Below are positions 38,001 to 47,499 of a stretch of 64,000 bases of DNA, one piece after another. The notes under the pieces were generated by a model that ran no database searches, was not told the origin of the DNA, and saw nothing but the letters and a program-made list of their open reading frames with translations. How positions within the stretch are numbered: the first letter of the stretch is position 1; the number at the start of each line of letters is the position of its first letter. The position numbers were made by a program, and so were the translations under genes. The DNA comes from Accumulibacter sp. (GTDB lineage: Bacteria > Pseudomonadota > Gammaproteobacteria > Burkholderiales > Rhodocyclaceae), in the NCBI RefSeq assembly GCF_029255125.1, contig NZ_JAPUVR010000101.1:1-64000 (forward strand), in the 5' to 3' direction.

Positions 38001-39037
38001 AGCCGGGCAAAAAGCGGTAAGATTTCGGTATGCGGCGGATGCTGCTTGCGCAGCGCTTCGGCCGCTTCGCGAATCTCGCGTTCGCCGGGCAGGAAGACAA
38101 GAATGTCGCCCGGTCCGCCGCGATGCAGCTCGCTGCACGCCTCAGCGATCGCCTGGTAAAGGTCGCGCTCCTCGTCGTTGCCTGCGTTCGCCTCGCCCGT
38201 GTTGCTCGTATCCAGCGGTCGATAGCGCAACTCGACCGGATGCAGCCGCCCCGAAACCTCGATCACCGGAGCGCCGGAGAAATGGCGGGAAAAGCGCTCC
38301 GCGTCGATCGTTGCCGAGGTGACGATCAGCTTCAGATCGGGCCGCCGCGGCAACAACTGCTTGAGGTAGCCGAGCAGAAAATCGATGTTCAGGCTGCGTT
38401 CGTGCGCCTCGTCGATGATCAGCGTATCGTACTGCTCCAGCCAGGGATCGCTTTGCGTTTCCGCCAGCAGAATCCCGTCCGTCATCAGCTTGAGGTAGGC
38501 CTCGGGCGCGCTGCGGTCGCTGAAACGCACCTTGTAGCCAACCAGCCGGCCGAGTTCGCTATGCAGTTCGTGGGCGATCCGCGCCGCGGTGCTGCGCGCG
38601 GCGATCCGGCGCGGCTGCGTATGCCCGATCAGCCCACTCACCCCGCGCCCAAGTGCAAGACAAATCTTGGGGATCTGCGTCGTCTTGCCGGAACCGGTCT
38701 CGCCGCAGACGATGACCACCTGCTGCTGGGCGATCAGTGCGGCGATCTCGTCACGTCGGGCATTGACCGGCAGATCATCGCAAAATTCCGGCTTCGGCAA
38801 ACGCGCACGACGCTCGGCAAAGGCACTGCGCGAGCGTGCGAGGAGAGTCTCGCGCTCGGCCAGCAAGGTCTCCCGGCGGACCCCGAAAACGTGCCGAAGA
38901 TCGCGCGCCAGCGCGCCCAACCGCCGCCGATCGCTGACCAGGCAATCGCCGAAGGCCAGCGTCTGACCGGCCGCGCCGCGCCGCTTGGTGGCTTCCCTGC
39001 CCTCGGCGGGCGGGGGATCGCCCGCTTCAGGCTGCAT
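35063..39037 (-). CDS. hrpA: ATP-dependent RNA helicase HrpA
   Basis: This DEAH-box RNA helicase has about 1324 aa, close to the 1300 aa of E. coli HrpA. Walker A GETGSGKTTQ is at about 112-121, DEAH at 209-212, SAT follows, and the QRAGRCGR motif VI is intact. HA2/OB-fold regions and the long HrpA-specific C-terminal domain follow. HrpA acts on stalled or colliding ribosomes and mRNA processing in E. coli. The Met at 39037 is taken as start because it gives the family length; an earlier Met (39163) adds an Arg/Ala-rich stretch without homology. No strong ribosome-binding site is seen at either. Confidence 0.96.
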   Translation of the reverse strand: MQPEAGDPPPAEGREATKRRGAAGQTLAFGDCLVSDRRRLGALARDLRHVFGVRRETLLAERETLLARSRSAFAERRARLPKPEFCDDLPVNARRDEIAALIAQQQVVIVCGETGSGKTTQIPKICLALGRGVSGLIGHTQPRRIAARSTAARIAHELHSELGRLVGYKVRFSDRSAPEAYLKLMTDGILLAETQSDPWLEQYDTLIIDEAHERSLNIDFLLGYLKQLLPRRPDLKLIVTSATIDAERFSRHFSGAPVIEVSGRLHPVELRYRPLDTSNTGEANAGNDEERDLYQAIAEACSELHRGGPGDILVFLPGEREIREAAEALRKQHPPHTEILPLFARLSAEEQGRIFKPHVGSRIVLATNVAETSLTVPGIRYVVDSGLARVKRYSYRYKVEQLHIEKIAQASANQRAGRCGRVAAGVCIRLYDEPEYLARALYAEPEILRSSLAGVILRMKALRLGAIEEFPFLDPPPRKAVADAYQLLLELGAVNGEYALTPIGQALAKIPLDPRLARMVVAARDEGCLRQVLIIAAALSVQDPRERPQERQGSADAAHRQLADERSEFLSWLKLWDWYDKEIEHRKSQRKLHAACRERFLSPLRMREWRDIHAQLHAFAAEQQWRENQLPATYEAIHRALLAGLLGNIGCKSEDSALYLGARGIRFAIHPASPLQKKAGKWIVAAEISDTTRLFARCVARIEAEWLERVGAHLLKRSWFDPHWEKSSMQVVAFERITLYGIVVEPRRRVHFGPLDPAAARDIFIRQALVAGEVSPEYARRWGFFTHNQQLVLDIEMLEHKSRRPDVLVDDELIVAFYDRLLPAGVYNGASFDDWRQDAEREHPQLLYLQRADLMRHEAAGITTEAFPHALRIAGNEYELCYHFEPGSPRDGVTLTLPLAQLNQLPAARCEWLVPGLLAQKVELLLKTLPQRIRAKLVPLPAFAGEFVAQVEPADKPLLSALTGFILQTRGLNARGWEITPDAFRPDALPAHLQLNFRLVDDGGRQIGMSRKLAELRSEWGRAAKDEFCQLHETPGEYRRMADWVFGELPEMAETVGSGGQPTVGYPALVDEGDSVSLVVFDSLEEAQRQHPGGLRRLCMLQLRDQVRYLEKNLPGLTQMAMQFMALGTLDDLRRQLIEVTFSRACLGEPWPTDEAAFRRRCSEAKPRLALLAQEICRLVGQILGEWQMVQKRLPACRAYRSVLQDVEAQLGRLIGKRFIADTPFVRLQHYPRYLQAIALRLDKLKAAGAPGAARDARLLAEYAPLWANYQRRATLRAKQGVCEPQLEQFRWLLEELRVQLFAQELRTPVPVSSKRLQKMWETL

Positions 39038-39558
39038 GGGCGAAGGCACCGACAACCAGCGGTGAAACGGCCGCGCACATCGGCGCGGCGCGCAGGCGCC
39101 AGCACGGCGTGGCTCGGCAAGCCGGAGTGATGGCGCGAGGCAGCGAACGATCGCCGGGGACACGCGGGCTACCGATCAGCGCGCGCGCGAAAGACACGCC
39201 CGCACCGCGCCGTTGCAGCCAGGAGCTCGCGCACATTTCAGCCCAGCGGACGGTATCGATTGATCATCGGGCCATGGTAACGACTGTGCGCGGATCACGG
39301 CAAGAGCCTGGGGTAACTGCCGGCAGGAATTGGCAAGCCGGCGGCCGCGCGCCAAACAGCGAAACTGAACGAATTCGCTCATCCGGCAGGCGAACGCGCG
39401 GCGCGCGATGATCGACGGCGAGAAGCCGAACGCCCGCCTCTTGACGACCTGAACCCCTTCCTTTATAAGGAGAAAATACCCCGTAGCGGGCGCCGTACGC
39501 AAGGCACGCGACGTTCTTCACCGTCGCTCGACACAGCGAAGCCCTTGAGGAGCAGAAC
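39038..39558. other. Gap of about 520 bp between hrpA and the YiaA/B gene
   Basis: This divergent intergenic region holds the 5' flank of hrpA and the promoter of the YiaA/B gene (39441-39469). The rest shows no gene I can support; a 100-codon frame at 39109-39411 lacks a ribosome-binding site and recognisable sequence. It is Arg/Pro-codon-biased in several frames, as expected of non-coding GC-rich DNA. Confidence 0.6.
39441..39469 (+). promoter_or_regulatory. Sigma70 promoter of the YiaA/B gene
   Basis: TTGACG (39441-39446), a 17-bp spacer and TATAAG (39464-39469) match the consensus in ten of twelve positions. The start would be near 39476, with a leader of about 83 nt. Confidence 0.7.
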
Positions 39559-40014
39559 ATGAAGCCACAGCCGCAGAAACCCACCGCAGCCTTCATCGGC
39601 GCCTCCTGGCTGGCCTTGCTGGTCGGCGCATCCGGCTTCATTTCCGGACTCTGGAATGCGGAGATGCCGATCTATGAAAAAGGCTACTACTTTACCGTCC
39701 TGATGTTCGGACTGTTCGCCGCCGTCTCGCTACAGAAAGCGGTGCGCGACCGCCTGGAAGGGATTCCGGTAACCAACCTCTATTTCGGCCTCGCCTGGCT
39801 GGCCGTCGGCATGGCGATTCTCCTGCTCACCGCCGGCCTCTGGAATGCGACGCTGGACATGAGCGAAAAGGGCTTCTACGCGATGGCCTTCCTGCTCAGC
39901 TTGTTTGCCTCAGTCGCCGTTCAGAAGAACGTGCGCGACATGGCGCTGTTCAAGGACGAAGGCCCGCTGGCCGACGAGAATGGCAACAACTCGCTGGAAA
40001 CACTGAACCGCTAG
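39559..40014 (+). CDS. YiaA/YiaB two-domain inner-membrane protein
   Basis: This 151-aa protein has four TM segments arranged as two similar halves. Each half has the YiaA/B motif: SGLWNAEMPIYEKGYYFTVLMFGLFAAVSLQKAVRDR and LWNATLDMSEKGFYAMAFLLSLFASVAVQKNVRD (in outline). Such proteins are of unknown function. GAGGAG precedes the ATG. It has its own promoter and is followed by the OxyR-like site of ahpC. Confidence 0.88.
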   Translation: MKPQPQKPTAAFIGASWLALLVGASGFISGLWNAEMPIYEKGYYFTVLMFGLFAAVSLQKAVRDRLEGIPVTNLYFGLAWLAVGMAILLLTAGLWNATLDMSEKGFYAMAFLLSLFASVAVQKNVRDMALFKDEGPLADENGNNSLETLNR

Positions 40015-40059
40015 AGCGCCCCGAGGCGACGACGGTATCCGAAGCGCGCCGACGCACCG

Positions 40060-40096
40060 ATAGCCAGTCGCTATCTGACGAATTACCAGAATCAAT
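40060..40096 (+). promoter_or_regulatory. OxyR-like operator before ahpC
   Basis: Four tetrads with exact 7-bp spacing are seen: ATAG (40060), CTAT (40071), ATTA (40082) and CAAT (40093). The OxyR consensus is ATAG-N7-CTAT-N7-ATAG-N7-CTAT. The first half is perfect; the second matches in five of eight positions. It abuts the -35 of the ahpC promoter, as expected for an activator site. Confidence 0.7.
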
Positions 40097-40125
40097 TGGA
40101 ACAATTGTCGCAACTCAACTACGAT
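40096..40125 (+). promoter_or_regulatory. ahpC promoter
   Basis: TTGGAA (40096-40101), an 18-bp spacer and TACGAT (40120-40125) form a moderate sigma70 promoter directly downstream of the OxyR-like site. Confidence 0.55.
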
Positions 40126-40180
40126 GCGTTCCGTCGCATGACGATTCGTTTCCTTCACTGAACTCAAAGGAGAGCTCAAG

Positions 40181-40744
40181 ATGTCCTTGATCAATACCGA
40201 AATCAAGCCCTTCAAGGCGACCGCCTTCCACAATGGAAAGTTTGGCCCGGTGTCCGACGCTGACCTGAAAGGCAAATGGTCGGTCGTCGTTTTCTACCCG
40301 GCTGACTTCACCTTCGTCTGCCCGACAGAACTGGGCGACCTGGCCGATCAGTACGACGCTTTTCAGAAGATCGGCGTCGAGGTCTATGCCGTGTCGACCG
40401 ACACGCATTTCACGCACAAGGCCTGGCACGATGCCTCGGATACGATCAAGAAGATTCGCTACCCGATGATCGGCGATCCCACCGGAACGATCACGCGCAA
40501 CTTCGGCGTCATGATCGAAGAAGAGGGTCTGGCGCTGCGCGGCACCTTCGTGATCAACCCGGAAGGGGTCATCAAGGTCTGCGAGATCCATGACCTCGGC
40601 ATCGGCCGCGACGCCAAGGAACTGCTGCGCAAGGTGCAGGCCGCGCAGTACGTCGCCAGCCACCCGGGTGAGGTCTGCCCCGCCCGGTGGACGCCGGGCG
40701 AATCGACGCTGAAGCCGTCGCTCGACCTCGTCGGCAAGATCTGA
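40181..40744 (+). CDS. ahpC: Alkyl hydroperoxide reductase peroxiredoxin AhpC
   Basis: This typical 2-Cys peroxiredoxin of 187 aa reduces H2O2, organic peroxides and peroxynitrite. The peroxidatic Cys47 is in FTFVCPTE and the resolving Cys166 in GEVCPA. The start has AAAGGAGAG upstream. It is followed by two hairpins and then ahpF, its dedicated reductase. Control by OxyR is suggested by the upstream site. Confidence 0.98.
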   Translation: MSLINTEIKPFKATAFHNGKFGPVSDADLKGKWSVVVFYPADFTFVCPTELGDLADQYDAFQKIGVEVYAVSTDTHFTHKAWHDASDTIKKIRYPMIGDPTGTITRNFGVMIEEEGLALRGTFVINPEGVIKVCEIHDLGIGRDAKELLRKVQAAQYVASHPGEVCPARWTPGESTLKPSLDLVGKI

Positions 40745-40755
40745 GCGCGCTGCGT

Positions 40756-40786
40756 CCGTGCTGCCGGAAGCGTTCCGGCAGCACGG
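40756..40786 (+). repeat. 14-bp perfect hairpin after ahpC
   Basis: CCGTGCTGCCGGAA (40756-40769) and TTCCGGCAGCACGG (40773-40786) pair around a GCG loop, 12 bp after the ahpC stop. No T tract follows, so it probably protects the ahpC mRNA 3' end rather than terminating. Confidence 0.85.
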
Positions 40787-40804
40787 CGAATGCTGCAGCG
40801 CAAA

Positions 40805-40841
40805 GGGGCCGCGCGGGCGAGCCGCCTGCCGGCCCCTTTTT
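40805..40841 (+). terminator. Terminator-like hairpin between ahpC and ahpF
   Basis: GGGGCCG (40805-40811) and CGGCCCC (40830-40836) are followed by five T. It would end or attenuate the ahpC transcript before ahpF. Confidence 0.7.
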
Positions 40842-40867
40842 CACGCCACTCGTTAAGGAAAACAGAC

Positions 40868-42427
40868 ATGTTGGACGCCAACATCGCCAATCAACTGCGC
40901 AGTTATCTGGAAAAGCTGCAGCGGCCCATCGAGTTGATCGCGGCCCTCGATGAAAGCGAGCAAGCCGGCGAGATGTGGACGCTGCTGCAGGAGATCGCTG
41001 CGCTTTCACCGAAGATCAGCCTGCGGCAGGACGCTGCGGCAGGTCGCCGACCGTCGTTTTCGGTCGGCCAGCCGGGCGAAGCAGCGCGAATTCGCTTTTC
41101 CGGAATCCCCATGGGGCACGAGTTTACTTCGCTCGTTCTCGCCCTGCTGCAAACTGGCGGCCACCCGCCGAAAGTGGATGCCGAGTTGCTCGCGACGATC
41201 CGCGCCATACCGGGTACGTTTCGCTTCACCACGTTCATTTCCCTTTCGTGCCACAACTGCCCGGAAGTCGTCCAGGCGCTCAACCTGCTGGCGGTGGTCA
41301 ACCCGGGGATCAGTCACGAGATGGTCGACGGCGCGCTCTTTCAGGACGAGATCGAGGCGCGCCAGATCATGGGCGTACCGACCGTCCTGCTCAACGACGA
41401 GCACTTTGGCCAGGGCAGGATGACGCTGGAGGAAATCGTCGGGCGCCTGGACAGCAACGCTCAGCAACGCGAGGCCGAGAAGATCACCGCACGCGCCCCC
41501 TTCGACGTACTGATCGTCGGCGGTGGGCCAGCCGGAGCGGCGGCGGCGATCTACGCGGCGCGCAAGGGAATCCGCACCGGCGTCGTCAGCGAACGCTTCG
41601 GCGGACAGGTGCTCGACACGCTGGCGATCGAAAACTTCATCTCGGTGAAGGAAACCGACGGGCCGCGCCTCGCCGCCGGACTGGAACAGCACGTGCGCGA
41701 ATACGAAGTTGACATCATGAACCTGCAGCAGGCGGCGGCCTTGTTGCCGGCGGATGCCACCGGACTACACACGCTGCGCCTGGCGAGCGGTGCAACGTTG
41801 CGCAGCAAGACGGTGATCGTTGCCACCGGCGCCCGCTGGCGTGAGATGAATGTTCCCGGCGAAAAGGAATACCGCGGCCACGGCGTCGCGTATTGCCCGC
41901 ACTGCGACGGCCCCTTGTTCAAGGGCAAGCGCGTTGCCGTGATCGGCGGCGGCAATTCGGGCGTCGAGGCGGCAATCGATCTGGCTGGCGTGGTCGCCCA
42001 CGTGACGTTGATCGAATTTGAAGCGATGTTGCGCGCCGACGCCGTTCTGCAGAAGAAGTTGTTCAGTCTGCCCAACGTGCAGGTGCTCACCTCGGCACTG
42101 ACCCATGAAGTCACCGGCTCGGGCGGCAAGGTCGATGGCCTGGTGTACACCGATCGGCCGAGCGGCCAGAAGCAACGCATCGATCTGGAAGGCGTTTTCG
42201 TGCAGATCGGCCTGCTCCCGAACAGCGACTGGCTGAAGGGAACGATCGACCTCTCGCCGCGCGGCGAGATCGAGATCGATGCGCGTGGAGCTACCTCGCT
42301 ATCTGGCGTTTTCGCCGCTGGCGACGTGACGACCGTGCCCTACAAACAGATCATCATCGCCATGGGCGAGGGCGCGCGTGCCGCACTCGGTGCTTTCGAC
42401 CATCTCATCCGCGCATCGGTCACCTGA
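40868..42427 (+). CDS. ahpF: Alkyl hydroperoxide reductase flavoprotein AhpF
   Basis: This NADH-dependent disulfide reductase regenerates AhpC; its 519 aa match the E. coli length. The N-terminal thioredoxin-like domain has the CHNC pair in SCHNCPEVV. The FAD domain begins with [18 protein letters not shown]. The CPHC active-site pair is in [10 protein letters not shown], and [15 protein letters not shown] marks the NADH site. AAGGAAA precedes the ATG. Confidence 0.98.
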   Translation: MLDANIANQLRSYLEKLQRPIELIAALDESEQAGEMWTLLQEIAALSPKISLRQDAAAGRRPSFSVGQPGEAARIRFSGIPMGHEFTSLVLALLQTGGHPPKVDAELLATIRAIPGTFRFTTFISLSCHNCPEVVQALNLLAVVNPGISHEMVDGALFQDEIEARQIMGVPTVLLNDEHFGQGRMTLEEIVGRLDSNAQQREAEKITARAPFDVLIVGGGPAGAAAAIYAARKGIRTGVVSERFGGQVLDTLAIENFISVKETDGPRLAAGLEQHVREYEVDIMNLQQAAALLPADATGLHTLRLASGATLRSKTVIVATGARWREMNVPGEKEYRGHGVAYCPHCDGPLFKGKRVAVIGGGNSGVEAAIDLAGVVAHVTLIEFEAMLRADAVLQKKLFSLPNVQVLTSALTHEVTGSGGKVDGLVYTDRPSGQKQRIDLEGVFVQIGLLPNSDWLKGTIDLSPRGEIEIDARGATSLSGVFAAGDVTTVPYKQIIIAMGEGARAALGAFDHLIRASVT

Positions 42428-42560
42428 GGTAGATGACCGCCGGAAAGACCGCGGCGGCGAGCACCAGGACCAGCCATTCGAGCTTGTGGCGCGCCAGATA
42501 ACCAGTAAAGTGCATGATCAGAATCGAAATGGCGAGGATGTAAAACAGCGCGAAAAGCAT
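42420..42560 (-). CDS. Small two-TM membrane protein (46 aa)
   Basis: This short protein has two hydrophobic helices (about 2-18 and 27-44) separated by a [13 protein letters not shown] linker. AAAGGG lies eight bases before the ATG at 42560. Base composition in the frame and clean membrane topology support a real gene. It overlaps the 3' end of ahpF by eight bases. Function unknown. Confidence 0.55.
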   Translation of the reverse strand: MLFALFYILAISILIMHFTGYLARHKLEWLVLVLAAAVFPAVIYLR

Positions 42561-42647
42561 CAGACAACCCTTTCTTACTTGGCGCCGACGATCACTGGCT
42601 GCCGCCACGTTGTTCGGCCGCCATCCGCGCCTCGATTGCAGGCCAAG

Positions 42648-43505
42648 CTAGACCTGGAAGCGCATCGACAAGTCGAGCGCGTGCACGTCCTTGGTCAAAG
42701 CGCCGATCGAAATGCGATGTACTCCGGTTTCGGCGATCTGGCGTACAGTGTCGATACTGACATTGCCGGACGCCTCGAGTACCGCGCGCTCGCCAGCGAG
42801 CGCCACCGCCTGACGCATCTGGTCGAGCGTCATGTTGTCGAGCAGGATCATCGTCGCTCCGGCGGCAAGCGCTTGCTGCAACTCGGCCAGCGTCTCGACC
42901 TCGACCTGAATGAACTGACAGGCGTCGACCGCTTGTTCGGCAACCCGGCGCGCCGACTCGATCGCAGCTGCGATGCTGCCGGCAGCGAGGATGTGGTTTT
43001 CCTTGATCAGGATGCCATCGTACAGCCCAAGACGATGGTTGCCGCCCCCGCCGCAACGCACCGCATACTTTTGCGCCAGACGCAAGCCGGGAACCGTCTT
43101 GCGCGTATCGACCACCTGCGCTGCGGTGCCGGCAACCTGGTCGGCGAACTGCCGCGCCTTGGTCGCCACAGCGGAAAGGAGCTGCAGAAAGTTGAGCGCA
43201 CTGCGCTCGGCGGTCAACAAGACGCGCGCCGGCCCGGCAATCTCACAGAGCACCTGCTCCGGACGAATCCGTTGACCATCCTCCGCCTGCCAGACGATCT
43301 CGACTTGCGGATCGAGCCTGGTGAAACAGCGCGCGAACCAGGCGCAGCCACACAGCACCGCCGGCGCACGCGCAACGACCGTTGCTCGCCCATATGCATC
43401 GGCGGGAACGAGTTGTGCCGTCAGGTCGCCACTGCCGACGTCCTCCGCCAGCGCCGCCGCGACATTGCACTCGATTTCGCTCTCGAGGCGTTCGGCAAGG
43501 CTCAT
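42648..43505 (-). CDS. nadC: Nicotinate-nucleotide pyrophosphorylase NadC
   Basis: NadC makes nicotinic acid mononucleotide from quinolinate and PRPP in NAD synthesis. At 285 aa the length is normal. Diagnostic blocks are [15 protein letters not shown], the [28 protein letters not shown] active-site segment (quinolinate-binding Arg and His), IKENHI, and [12 protein letters not shown]. The start at 43505 has AAGGGA upstream. Confidence 0.97.
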   Translation of the reverse strand: MSLAERLESEIECNVAAALAEDVGSGDLTAQLVPADAYGRATVVARAPAVLCGCAWFARCFTRLDPQVEIVWQAEDGQRIRPEQVLCEIAGPARVLLTAERSALNFLQLLSAVATKARQFADQVAGTAAQVVDTRKTVPGLRLAQKYAVRCGGGGNHRLGLYDGILIKENHILAAGSIAAAIESARRVAEQAVDACQFIQVEVETLAELQQALAAGATMILLDNMTLDQMRQAVALAGERAVLEASGNVSIDTVRQIAETGVHRISIGALTKDVHALDLSMRFQV

Positions 43506-43539
43506 GACAAGTCCCTTAAATGAAGAGTTCAAGCGCGCA

Positions 43540-43548
43540 ATTCTACCA
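43540..43548 (-). promoter_or_regulatory. Extended -10 promoter of nadC
   Basis: On the minus strand TGG-TAGAAT lies 35-43 bp upstream of the nadC ATG. No matching -35 is seen. recQ ends 25 bp further upstream. Confidence 0.45.
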
Positions 43549-43572
43549 CTCGCGTAGCGGCGTTGCCGAGCG

Positions 43573-45420
43573 CTAGCAAGACTCGGCAGCCAACAGCGCG
43601 AGCAGTTGGTCGCCGTAACGCTGCGCCTTGGCCTGTCCGATGCCGGGCACATCAAGCAGTTCAGCGAGCGACGCGGGGCGTCGCCCAGCCAGCTCGTACA
43701 GCGTGCTGTCGTGCAGGATGACGTAGGCAGGCACCCCCTGCTCACGCGCGCAATCGGCGCGCCATTGGCGCAGTCTCGTCGCCAGCGGAGAGGTCCGGTC
43801 GGCTTGCCCGGCCAACAACGGTGAAGATTTTGCCGGCTGTCCGGCAAGGCCGGTCGTCCGTGTCTTTTTCTGGCGTGGCTTGGCCGGCGCCAACCGACGC
43901 CGGAGTTCGAGCGCGATCTCGCCTTTCAGAATCGGCCGCGCGCTATCGGTGAGCTTCAAGGCGCCATAAGCCGTCGCATCGGCCTCAAGTACGCCGCGCA
44001 CGAGCAGTTGGCGAAACACCGAGCGCCACGCCATTTCATCAAGTTCTGTCCCGACACCGAAAGTCGGCAGGCGGTTGTGGTCAAACTGCTGTACTTTGTC
44101 GGTCAGCTTGCCGCGCAGAATATCGACCAGGTGCCCGGCACCGAAACGCTGACCGGTACGCAAAGCTGCCGAGAGCGCTTTCTGCGCGGCAATCGTGCCG
44201 TCCCAGACAATCGGCGGTTCCAGGCAGACGTCGCAGTTGCCGCAGGCCGCAGCGGTCTCGCCGAAGTAGTTGAGCAGGACGATCCGTCGGCATTCGGCCG
44301 ATTCGCAGTAGGCCAGCATGCTGTCCAGCTTCTGCCGCTCGATCCGCTTCTGCTCGCTCGCGGCGGCCGAGTCCTCGATCATCTGGCGGTGGATGACGAC
44401 ATCGTTCAGCCCGTAGGTCATCCACGCTTCCGAGGCGCCGCCGTCACGGCCGGCACGCCCGGTTTCCTGGTAGTAGGCCTCGATGCTGCGGGGCAGGTCG
44501 AGGTGCGCGACGAAGCGCACATCGGGTTTGTCGATTCCCATCCCGAAAGCAATCGTCGCCACCATGACGATGCCTTCCTCACGCAAAAAGCGCTGCTGGT
44601 GACGCTGACGGTCGTCCGCCGCCATGCCCGCATGGTAAGGCAGCGCGCTGACCCCCTGCGCATTCAGCCAGGCGGCGGTTTCGTCGACCTTGCGCCGCGA
44701 CAGGCAGTAGACGATGCCCGCCTCGCCGGCGTGTTGCTGGAGAAAATCGCGCAACTGTTGGCGTGGGTTGTCTCGTTCGACGACCGTGTAGCGGATGTTC
44801 GGTCGGTCGAAGCTGTCGACGAAGACGCGCGCTTCGTGCAGGCCAAGCCGGGTGCGGATTTCCTCACGCGTCAGTTGATCGGCCGTTGCCGTCAGGGCAA
44901 TCCGCGGAACCTCTGGAAAGCGTTCGTGCAGCAGGGCGAGCTGAATGTACTCCGGACGAAAATCGTGCCCCCACTGCGACACGCAGTGCGCCTCGTCGAT
45001 GGCAAAGAGTGCGACCTGCCGGCGCGCGACCAGTTGCTCGAGCAGACCCAGAAAGCGCTCGCCCAGCAGGCGCTCGGGCGCGACGTAGATCAGATCGAGT
45101 TCGCCACGCAACAGGCGCCGCTCGGTGTCGACGACGCTGCGATAGTCCTGCGACGAATTGAGGAAAGCGGCATTGACGCCAAGCTGGCGCAAGGCGTCCA
45201 CCTGATCCTGCATCAGGGCGATCAGCGGCGAGACGACGACGCCGACGCCGGCACGAACGAGCGCCGGGATCTGATAGCACAGCGACTTGCCGCCGCCGGT
45301 CGGCATCAGGACCAGCGCATCACCGCCGCCAATGATCTGCTCGACAATCGCCGCCTGCTGCCCGCGAAACGACGGGTAGCCGAAAACCCGCGCGAGGATT
45401 TCGTTGGCCGGCGATTTCAT
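43573..45420 (-). CDS. recQ: ATP-dependent DNA helicase RecQ
   Basis: This 3'-5' DNA helicase of 615 aa acts in recombination and replication-fork repair. Walker A is [11 protein letters not shown] and the DEAH box is in [27 protein letters not shown] is motif VI. The zinc site has Cys residues in CESAECRR and CGNCDVC. A winged helix follows, and a C-terminal HRDC domain (about 535-605) contains [37 protein letters not shown] (in outline). Confidence 0.97.
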   Translation of the reverse strand: MKSPANEILARVFGYPSFRGQQAAIVEQIIGGGDALVLMPTGGGKSLCYQIPALVRAGVGVVVSPLIALMQDQVDALRQLGVNAAFLNSSQDYRSVVDTERRLLRGELDLIYVAPERLLGERFLGLLEQLVARRQVALFAIDEAHCVSQWGHDFRPEYIQLALLHERFPEVPRIALTATADQLTREEIRTRLGLHEARVFVDSFDRPNIRYTVVERDNPRQQLRDFLQQHAGEAGIVYCLSRRKVDETAAWLNAQGVSALPYHAGMAADDRQRHQQRFLREEGIVMVATIAFGMGIDKPDVRFVAHLDLPRSIEAYYQETGRAGRDGGASEAWMTYGLNDVVIHRQMIEDSAAASEQKRIERQKLDSMLAYCESAECRRIVLLNYFGETAAACGNCDVCLEPPIVWDGTIAAQKALSAALRTGQRFGAGHLVDILRGKLTDKVQQFDHNRLPTFGVGTELDEMAWRSVFRQLLVRGVLEADATAYGALKLTDSARPILKGEIALELRRRLAPAKPRQKKTRTTGLAGQPAKSSPLLAGQADRTSPLATRLRQWRADCAREQGVPAYVILHDSTLYELAGRRPASLAELLDVPGIGQAKAQRYGDQLLALLAAESC

Positions 45421-45517
45421 GTGCGTCCTGGCGTCCAGCCGCTCCCTTCGGTCGATGCCGTCCGGCGCCGCGTACCGCCGACCGGCAAGCGCCGCCCGTC
45501 GGCCAGCCGTGGCACGA

Positions 45518-46252
45518 TCATCCGGTCAGGCGCTCGCGCGCCAGCGTTGCGCCGTTCCAGGCCAGGCACTCGCCCTCCTCCTCCCGCCAATCCGCCAGCA
45601 CCCAACGTTCGACGTGAATCCCATCGACAATGTGATCATGACGCGCCGGCCGGTGCGTGTGACCATGAATCAGACTGGCATAGCCATGGCGGCGCAGAAA
45701 GTCGTCAGTCGCCGCCGGATCGACATCCATCAGGTAGTCGGGCTTGCTGCGTCTGGCCAGTTCGCTCTCGCGGCGTAGCGCCAGCGCCAGCGCGTAGCGC
45801 TCGCTGAGCGGGCGAGCAAGAAAGTCGCTTTGCCACGCAGGCTGGCGGACCAGCGCGCGAAAGCGCTGATAGTCAGCGTCGCCGGTGCACAAGGCATCAC
45901 CATGCGAGAGAACGAACTGCCACGTGGGAACCGACAACACATGTGGATCAGGCAGCAGGCGAACGCCGCTGCGCTGTGCGAACGCGTGACCGAGCAGGAA
46001 ATCCCGGTTGCCGTGCATCAGCGAAACGGCGACGCCACGGTCGGTCAATTCGCGTAGGGCGTCGGCAACGACGCCGGCAAGTGGATTTTGCGCATCGTCC
46101 AGGCAGTCGTCGCCCGGCCACGCTTCGAACAGATCACCAAGAATGAACAACTGCTCGGCGGTGCGCGCGCGGCCCGCCAGAAAGGCAAGAAACAGCCGCT
46201 GAACGCCGGCTGTCTGGGGGGCGAGATGCAGATCCGAAATGAACAGAATCAA
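45518..46252 (-). CDS. lpxH: UDP-2,3-diacylglucosamine diphosphatase LpxH
   Basis: LpxH hydrolyses UDP-2,3-diacyl-GlcN to lipid X in lipid A synthesis. The calcineurin-like metal motifs are [21 protein letters not shown] and HGHTHRP. There is no ATG near the family N-terminus. Three in-frame TTG codons occur (46261, 46258, 46252); the last has GGAG nine bases upstream and gives a protein starting just before LFISDLHL, so it is chosen. About 244 aa, normal length. A TTG start implies low expression. Confidence 0.95.
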   Translation of the reverse strand: MILFISDLHLAPQTAGVQRLFLAFLAGRARTAEQLFILGDLFEAWPGDDCLDDAQNPLAGVVADALRELTDRGVAVSLMHGNRDFLLGHAFAQRSGVRLLPDPHVLSVPTWQFVLSHGDALCTGDADYQRFRALVRQPAWQSDFLARPLSERYALALALRRESELARRSKPDYLMDVDPAATDDFLRRHGYASLIHGHTHRPARHDHIVDGIHVERWVLADWREEEGECLAWNGATLARERLTG

Positions 46253-46388
46253 GCGCAACAACTCCGTCGGGCAGACTCGCCGGGCGCTCGGGGCGGGCTT
46301 GCTGCCGGCCAGTCAACGGCGGCGATGAGGCCATCGCACCACTCGCCGATTCGGCGCTCCGCTTGGTCGCTACGCACGCCCGCCGGCG

Positions 46389-46880
46389 TCAGCACAACTC
46401 GGCGCGCTCGATCACCACATCCTCGAGCGGAACGTCGCGGTGGAAGCCGGAGCTGCCCGTCTTGACGCTCTTGATCTTGTCGACGACTTCGCTGCCTTCG
46501 ACCACCCGGCCAAAAACGCAATAGCCCCAACCCTCGGCACTGGGTGCCCGATGGTTGAGGAAGTCGTTGTTGACGACATTGATGAAGAACTGCGCCGTCG
46601 CCGAATGCGGTTCGTTCGTCCTCGCCATGGCAACCGTGTAAGCGTCGTTGCGCAAGCCGTTGTCGGCCTCGTTGCGAATCGGTTCGCGGCAGGGCTTCTG
46701 CTTCATTCCCGGGGCAAAACCACCCCCCTGTACCATGAAACCCGGGATGACCCGATGAAAAATCGTATTGTCGTAGTGTCCGGCAGTCACGTAATCGACA
46801 AAATTCTTCGCCGAGAGCGGCGCTTTTTCCGAATCGACTTCGATCCCGATGACGCCGAAATTCGTATGCAGCTTGATCAT
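46389..46880 (-). CDS. ppiB: Cytoplasmic peptidyl-prolyl isomerase PpiB
   Basis: This cyclophilin of 163 aa has no signal peptide and is therefore cytoplasmic. The catalytic Arg is in [14 protein letters not shown], and the QFFINVVNN and [12 protein letters not shown] segments are conserved. It is encoded 17 bp after the secreted paralogue at 46898-47449. Confidence 0.97.
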   Translation of the reverse strand: MIKLHTNFGVIGIEVDSEKAPLSAKNFVDYVTAGHYDNTIFHRVIPGFMVQGGGFAPGMKQKPCREPIRNEADNGLRNDAYTVAMARTNEPHSATAQFFINVVNNDFLNHRAPSAEGWGYCVFGRVVEGSEVVDKIKSVKTGSSGFHRDVPLEDVVIERAELC

Positions 46881-46897
46881 GCTTGTCCTCGTCTGAG

Positions 46898-47449
46898 CTA
46901 AGGGAGAATTCTGACGGACTGGATGACGACCGCTTCGACCGGTACATTCTCGTGCCCGCCGCGCGCAGCGGTGGGCACCTTGGCGATCTGGTCGACGACA
47001 TCCATCCCCTGGGTGACTTTACCGAATACGGCATAGCCCCAGCCATCCGGCGACGGATGATTGAGCGAACCGTTGTCACGGTGATTGATGAAGAACTGCG
47101 AGCTGGCCGAATGCGGCTCGCTGGTGCGGGCCATGGCGATCGTCCCGCGATCGTTCTTCAAGCCATTCTTCGCCTCATTCTCGACCCTTCGGCTGGCGCT
47201 CTTCTGCTCCATCGCCGGGGTAAAGCCACCCCCCTGGATCATGAAGCCCGGGATGACACGGTGGAACACGGTGCCGTTGTAGAACCCCTCGCGCGCGTAC
47301 TGAACGAAGTTCTGCACGCTCTTCGGCGCCTTCTCCGAGTCCAGTTCGACGACGATGCGACCCTTGCTGGTGAGCAGTTCGACGCTTGGTGCAGCAAGCG
47401 CAATGAGCGGCAGCACGCTGCCGATCAGACAGAGAAGCTTCTTTTGCAT
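46898..47449 (-). CDS. ppiA: Periplasmic peptidyl-prolyl isomerase PpiA
   Basis: This cyclophilin of 183 aa has a Sec signal peptide ([15 protein letters not shown], cleavage near residue 20). [14 protein letters not shown] and [11 protein letters not shown] are the active-site blocks. AAAGGGAG precedes the ATG at 47449. It forms a tandem pair with ppiB, giving one cyclophilin per compartment. Confidence 0.96.
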   Translation of the reverse strand: MQKKLLCLIGSVLPLIALAAPSVELLTSKGRIVVELDSEKAPKSVQNFVQYAREGFYNGTVFHRVIPGFMIQGGGFTPAMEQKSASRRVENEAKNGLKNDRGTIAMARTSEPHSASSQFFINHRDNGSLNHPSPDGWGYAVFGKVTQGMDVVDQIAKVPTAARGGHENVPVEAVVIQSVRILP

Positions 47450-47499
47450 GGACTCCCTTTCAAGGATCCTGTTTTGACTGGCGCGCTGCCGGCCACCAC

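Noticed and set aside
39109-39411. 100-codon frame in the gap upstream of hrpA
   Set aside because: No ribosome-binding site, no recognisable sequence, partly overlaps the possible longer hrpA N-terminus; treated as non-coding.
44008-45807. Open frame of 599 codons antisense to recQ
   Set aside because: Shadow of the recQ reading frame; no family resemblance and no ribosome-binding site.
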